From a virus: a stretch of DNA of 22,367 nt. Numbering within the stretch: position 1 is the stretch's first letter; every line of letters starts with the position of its first letter. Position numbers and translations under genes: made by a program. Positions 19,595-22,367 of this stretch are shown piece by piece. Below the pieces are notes generated by a model that had not been told where the DNA came from, ran no database searches, and saw only the letters and a list, made by a program, of their open reading frames with translations. The stretch spans positions 1 through 22,367 of IMG/VR virus record IMGVR_UViG_3300037567_001121; one strand, given 5' to 3'.

Positions 19595-21193
19595 ATGGCG
19601 GCAACAGCAACCTTTAATGATGCCACTGACATACTCACGGTGGAGGCAGACAATCTGCCCACCCCTGTGAGTTATGGCACGTTTCCCAATAGCAACAACC
19701 CTCATACGGTAACAGCGCAAGATTTCGATCATGCCTTCATTTATCGTGGTGGCACTTTTGGTATTAGTCGCACGTTCGATGTTAATACCTGGGTGCAAGA
19801 TGGATTTATTAGATCCATAACGTTATCCGTAAATGATAATAGTTTATTTGGTGTAGGTAACCAGATACAAGTCGGAGACAGACTTATGTTTGTCTTTAGT
19901 GATGGGATCAAAAAAGTATTCCTTTATATGGGCACAACGTTTACCTCTATTGCAGGTGAATGTTGGTTGGCAACTGATGATAGGTTGGACTTGATCATGG
20001 AAGATCAAGAGTCCTTAACGTCAGGGACATATAGTTACTATGACCAGAGAAATGCAAGATCTTCAACTCCTTTGGGTACTATTGGCATCGCTGCTAATGG
20101 CGTTGCCTTGTTTAATCCTAGTGCTGGCACTGGTGGAAATCCTCCCTCTGGTTTCAGTTGGAATGCTCACTATGAATACTCTCCTGTAGATTTCGGAGAT
20201 GACAATTGCGGTGGACACCCTGAGCAAAATGGTCAGTATCACTATCACGATGGTCACTTTCTAGATTGCTGGAGAGATGGATCATCGATGGCAGGATATA
20301 ATGATTACTACGGTGCGACACAATATAATGGAGACAATCTTAGGCATCCTGATGGACACTCTAAGATCATTGGGTATGCTTTTGACGGATTCCCAATCTA
20401 CGGTCCTTATGGTTATGACCTACCATGGGACAACCTCACAGGATCTCGTCCTATGCAGTCTGCGTACTCCACAAAGTCACTTGAGGTTGCAGGGAGACCA
20501 GATTATGGTAGCACCACTACAAACCCCCCTGCAGGGGCATTAATGCAGGATTGGGAGTATATTGAAGGTGGTGGTGACTTAGACTACCACAATGGCAGAT
20601 TCTGTATTACACCTGAGTTTCAGTCAGGCACCTATGCATATTTCCTATCTGTAGATTCAGAGGATGTTGATTCACCAGAATTCCCATATATGGTTGGTTT
20701 GACAACTAGGGAAACTATTAACACAGCATTTACTCTTCTACCTGTGCAAGCACCTCCATCAGGTGGTGGCGGTGACGGTGACGGTCCTGTTGTACCCACG
20801 TTGCAATTTATCAACCAACCACAAAATGCTACGGCAAATGTTGGGGAGACCGCAACATTCTCTGTCCAAGCACGAGTGTTGCCTGAAGATGGACCCATTG
20901 GTTATCAGTGGTATAGATCTACTGACGGAGGTTTTGCGTTTGCTGCTATTACAGGAGCAACTACAAACTCATATACTATAAGCACACTTGCATATATGAC
21001 AGGGTATAGATTCCGTTGTCGTATTATTGGTCCACTTGGAGTATCAATACAATCATCCAATTCTCCACTAGACTCTCAAGCTGCAGTATTAACTGTTGCT
21101 GGAAGTGGTGGTGGTAGTGGATCTACATCAAATAGATTCGATAGCACGCAGGGTACTCTTGACTCTACGGCACAAACCTTCGATGGCACCTAA
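19595..21193 (+). CDS. YHYH-domain and Ig-like virion protein
   Basis: A 532-residue protein. The start is the ATG at 19595, 14 bases after the upstream stop and just after a late-promoter-like element; no strong Shine-Dalgarno is present. Residues 1-180 are beta-rich and unrecognised, with no signal peptide. Residues about 180-375 form a YHYH domain: the signature YHYH is at 215-218, the YAFDGFPIYGPYGY motif at 261-274, and GDLDYHNGRF starts at 327. A Gly-rich linker leads to an Ig-like domain (401-503; INQPQNATANVGETATFSV, YQWYRS), then a Gly/Ser linker and the tail RFDSTQGTLDSTAQTFDGT. The YHYH family is widespread but its biochemistry is poorly defined. Both recognised domains also occur in the giant upstream protein, so the two are probably partly paralogous. 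I infer a virion surface or tail-associated protein. Confidence 0.92.
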   Translation: MAATATFNDATDILTVEADNLPTPVSYGTFPNSNNPHTVTAQDFDHAFIYRGGTFGISRTFDVNTWVQDGFIRSITLSVNDNSLFGVGNQIQVGDRLMFVFSDGIKKVFLYMGTTFTSIAGECWLATDDRLDLIMEDQESLTSGTYSYYDQRNARSSTPLGTIGIAANGVALFNPSAGTGGNPPSGFSWNAHYEYSPVDFGDDNCGGHPEQNGQYHYHDGHFLDCWRDGSSMAGYNDYYGATQYNGDNLRHPDGHSKIIGYAFDGFPIYGPYGYDLPWDNLTGSRPMQSAYSTKSLEVAGRPDYGSTTTNPPAGALMQDWEYIEGGGDLDYHNGRFCITPEFQSGTYAYFLSVDSEDVDSPEFPYMVGLTTRETINTAFTLLPVQAPPSGGGGDGDGPVVPTLQFINQPQNATANVGETATFSVQARVLPEDGPIGYQWYRSTDGGFAFAAITGATTNSYTISTLAYMTGYRFRCRIIGPLGVSIQSSNSPLDSQAAVLTVAGSGGGSGSTSNRFDSTQGTLDSTAQTFDGT

Positions 21194-21196
21194 ATA
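21189..21196 (+). promoter_or_regulatory. T4-type late-promoter-like element overlapping the stop
   Basis: CCTAAATA repeats the arrangement at the previous junction. The core CTAAATAAAA (21190-21199) is identical, and TAA at 21191-21193 is the stop of the YHYH gene. With T4 geometry transcription would start near 21202, giving a leader of about 17 bases to the ATG at 21219. Confidence 0.55.
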
Positions 21197-21218
21197 AAAC
21201 TGTAGAAATTACCTAACC

Positions 21219-22367
21219 ATGGCAAAGCAAAACCTTAGCATTGGATCGTCAGCTAATGACGGGACTGGTGATAGTCTTAGAGATGGCGCTATTAAACTTA
21301 ATAGTGTCATTGACGAAATCTATACCGCTCTCGGCAATGACACTAATTTACTTGTGAATGTCGGGACACCACTTTCTGGACAAGTATTGAAGTGGAATGG
21401 ATCTCAATTTGCTGAGGGTCATTTTGATTCCTTGAGTGCAGATCTAGATACTGGTGGATTTGATATCATCTCTTCTAATAATGTAGACGTTACTATTAAA
21501 CCCAATGGTAGCGGTGATATTAAGTTTTGGGCAGGGGGTACTGGAAGTGCTCTTACTTATATTGATGGTGCTGATGGCAAACTAAAATGGTCTAACCATT
21601 TTGATGACGTTGCAAGTCTCCCAGATGCATCAAACCATCATGGTATGTTTGCTCATGCCCATAGTGAGGGACATGGATACTTTGCACATGGTGGTGCTTG
21701 GATTCAACTGATTGACTCGGGATCTAGTGTTGGTGAGCTCACTGACGTTGATATGACAGTTGGTGGTGGTCCCTCTGACGGGCAGGTCCTCAAGTGGTCT
21801 GCTGCCAATAGCAACTGGTATCCAGATAATGACGAATCTGGATCTGGCGGTGGTGGTGGCACTACACAAAATTTATTTGAAGGTATTAATGCTGATTCAG
21901 GATCTACTACAGCGAGTGCTGCTACTGACGTGCTCACTATTGCTGGTGGCACTAATATCTCCACATCTATTGCTGGTGATACGGTAACGATTGATATGAC
22001 TGGGGCGCTTGGTGCTCCTGATCAAAATCTTTTCTCGGTTATTGGGTCTGATTCTGGATCTAAAACTGCAGGAACTGCTACAACAACTATCAATATTATT
22101 GGTGGCACTGGAGTTAGCACAGCAATTTCTGGTGAGAATCTTACAGTTACTAACGATTCCCCTAACGTTGATCAAAACATTTTTGCGACAGTAACTGGTG
22201 ATAGTGGCACTACTACTTCTAACTCCACTACTGGATCATTGGCAGTCAGTGGTGGAAGCGGTGTAACAACAACTGTTACTGCTAATACCGTCAGCATTGC
22301 TGCTGAATTGTTTCTTGCTAGTGGTCAGTCTCTGTCAGAGAATCAGAGTTTCATTACTAATGTAAGT
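21219..22367 (+). CDS. gp10-like N-terminus fibre/baseplate protein, 3' partial
   Basis: The frame is open from the ATG at 21219 for 383 codons to the window edge. The N-terminus (MAKQNLSIGSSANDGTGDSL, then RDGAIKLNSVIDEIYTALGN) closely resembles the start of T4 baseplate wedge protein gp10 (MKQNINIG..VDDGTGDYL, RKGGIKINENFDELYYELG). Later segments are typical of phage fibres: two SGQVLKWNGS-like motifs (SGQVLKWNGSQF and DGQVLKWSAANSNWYPDN), a VTIKPNGSGDIKF strand, and a His-rich stretch at residues 140-157 followed by GGAW. Three tandem repeats of about 50 residues begin at QNLF (residue 217). The start is clear because the gp10-like motif begins at this Met; no strong Shine-Dalgarno is visible. 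I infer a tail or baseplate protein that attaches through its N-terminus and extends outward as a repetitive fibre. Whether it is the gp10 orthologue or a fibre with the same docking segment cannot be decided here. Confidence 0.92.
   Translation, partial: MAKQNLSIGSSANDGTGDSLRDGAIKLNSVIDEIYTALGNDTNLLVNVGTPLSGQVLKWNGSQFAEGHFDSLSADLDTGGFDIISSNNVDVTIKPNGSGDIKFWAGGTGSALTYIDGADGKLKWSNHFDDVASLPDASNHHGMFAHAHSEGHGYFAHGGAWIQLIDSGSSVGELTDVDMTVGGGPSDGQVLKWSAANSNWYPDNDESGSGGGGGTTQNLFEGINADSGSTTASAATDVLTIAGGTNISTSIAGDTVTIDMTGALGAPDQNLFSVIGSDSGSKTAGTATTTINIIGGTGVSTAISGENLTVTNDSPNVDQNIFATVTGDSGTTTSNSTTGSLAVSGGSGVTTTVTANTVSIAAELFLASGQSLSENQSFITNVS
21867..22320 (+). repeat. three tandem QNLF repeats in the fibre-like gene
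   Basis: Units start at 21867 (QNLFEGINADSGSTTASA), 22023 (QNLFSVIGSDSGSKTAGT) and 22173 (QNIFATVTGDSGTTTSNS), so the period is 156 then 150 bases. Each continues T..L.I.GGTG[IV]ST.I.G..[VL]T[IV]. This Ser/Thr/Gly-rich beta repeat is common in fibres of marine T4-like phages and probably continues past the window edge. Confidence 0.8.

Noticed and set aside
21194-21218. Intrinsic terminator or small RNA in the second gap
   Set aside because: Twenty-five bases without a GC-rich stem or U-tract; only the promoter-like element is supported.

Overview
The window looks like part of the late structural region of a tailed phage, most likely a T4-like marine cyanophage or a close relative. Three observations support this. 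It contains one enormous open frame made of phage fibre, baseplate and adhesin modules. The last gene begins with a segment closely resembling the N-terminus of the T4 baseplate wedge protein gp10. Both gene junctions carry an AT-rich element resembling the T4-type late promoter (TATAAATA). No replication, packaging, tRNA, integrase or host metabolic gene is visible, so the host is inferred from module types only.

Layout, all on the + strand: (1) positions 3-19580, a 5'-partial frame of more than 6,524 codons (about 700 kDa), uninterrupted, built as a mosaic of repeated modules; (2) positions 19595-21193, a 532-residue protein with a YHYH domain, an Ig-like domain and a short Ser/Thr/Asp tail; (3) position 21219 to the window end, a 3'-partial fibre or baseplate protein with a gp10-like N-terminus. 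The gaps are 14 and 25 bases, and each is entered through a late-promoter-like element that contains the stop codon of the gene before it. There is no gene-free stretch over 300 bases, and I found no supportable gene on the - strand.

Modules of the giant gene in order (bases): N-terminal beta-rich region (3-1133); GxGY array A (1134-1740); degenerate YHYH-like domain (2001-2375); a canonical EF-hand loop (2562-2597); GxGY repeats B (2715-3215); a probable seven-bladed beta-propeller (3306-4390); a LamG-like domain (4480-4996); two CBM5/12-like units (5676-6075); GxGY array C (7077-7692); an LNG-PG fibre module (8676-8878); then a long region alternating Cys-anchored helical modules with FTC/YPR/YTHAFVSA beta modules and two further concanavalin-like domains (9800-16580); a short-strand beta array (17296-18284); two more LNG-PG modules (18285-18768); GxGY repeats D (18915-19131); and an Ig-like domain before the stop.

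The probable joint role is building a tail or baseplate periphery that contacts the host surface. The giant protein would be a multivalent adhesive or structural element. The YHYH/Ig protein shares two domains with it, and the third protein would anchor to the baseplate. These roles are inferred from domain content and gene order.
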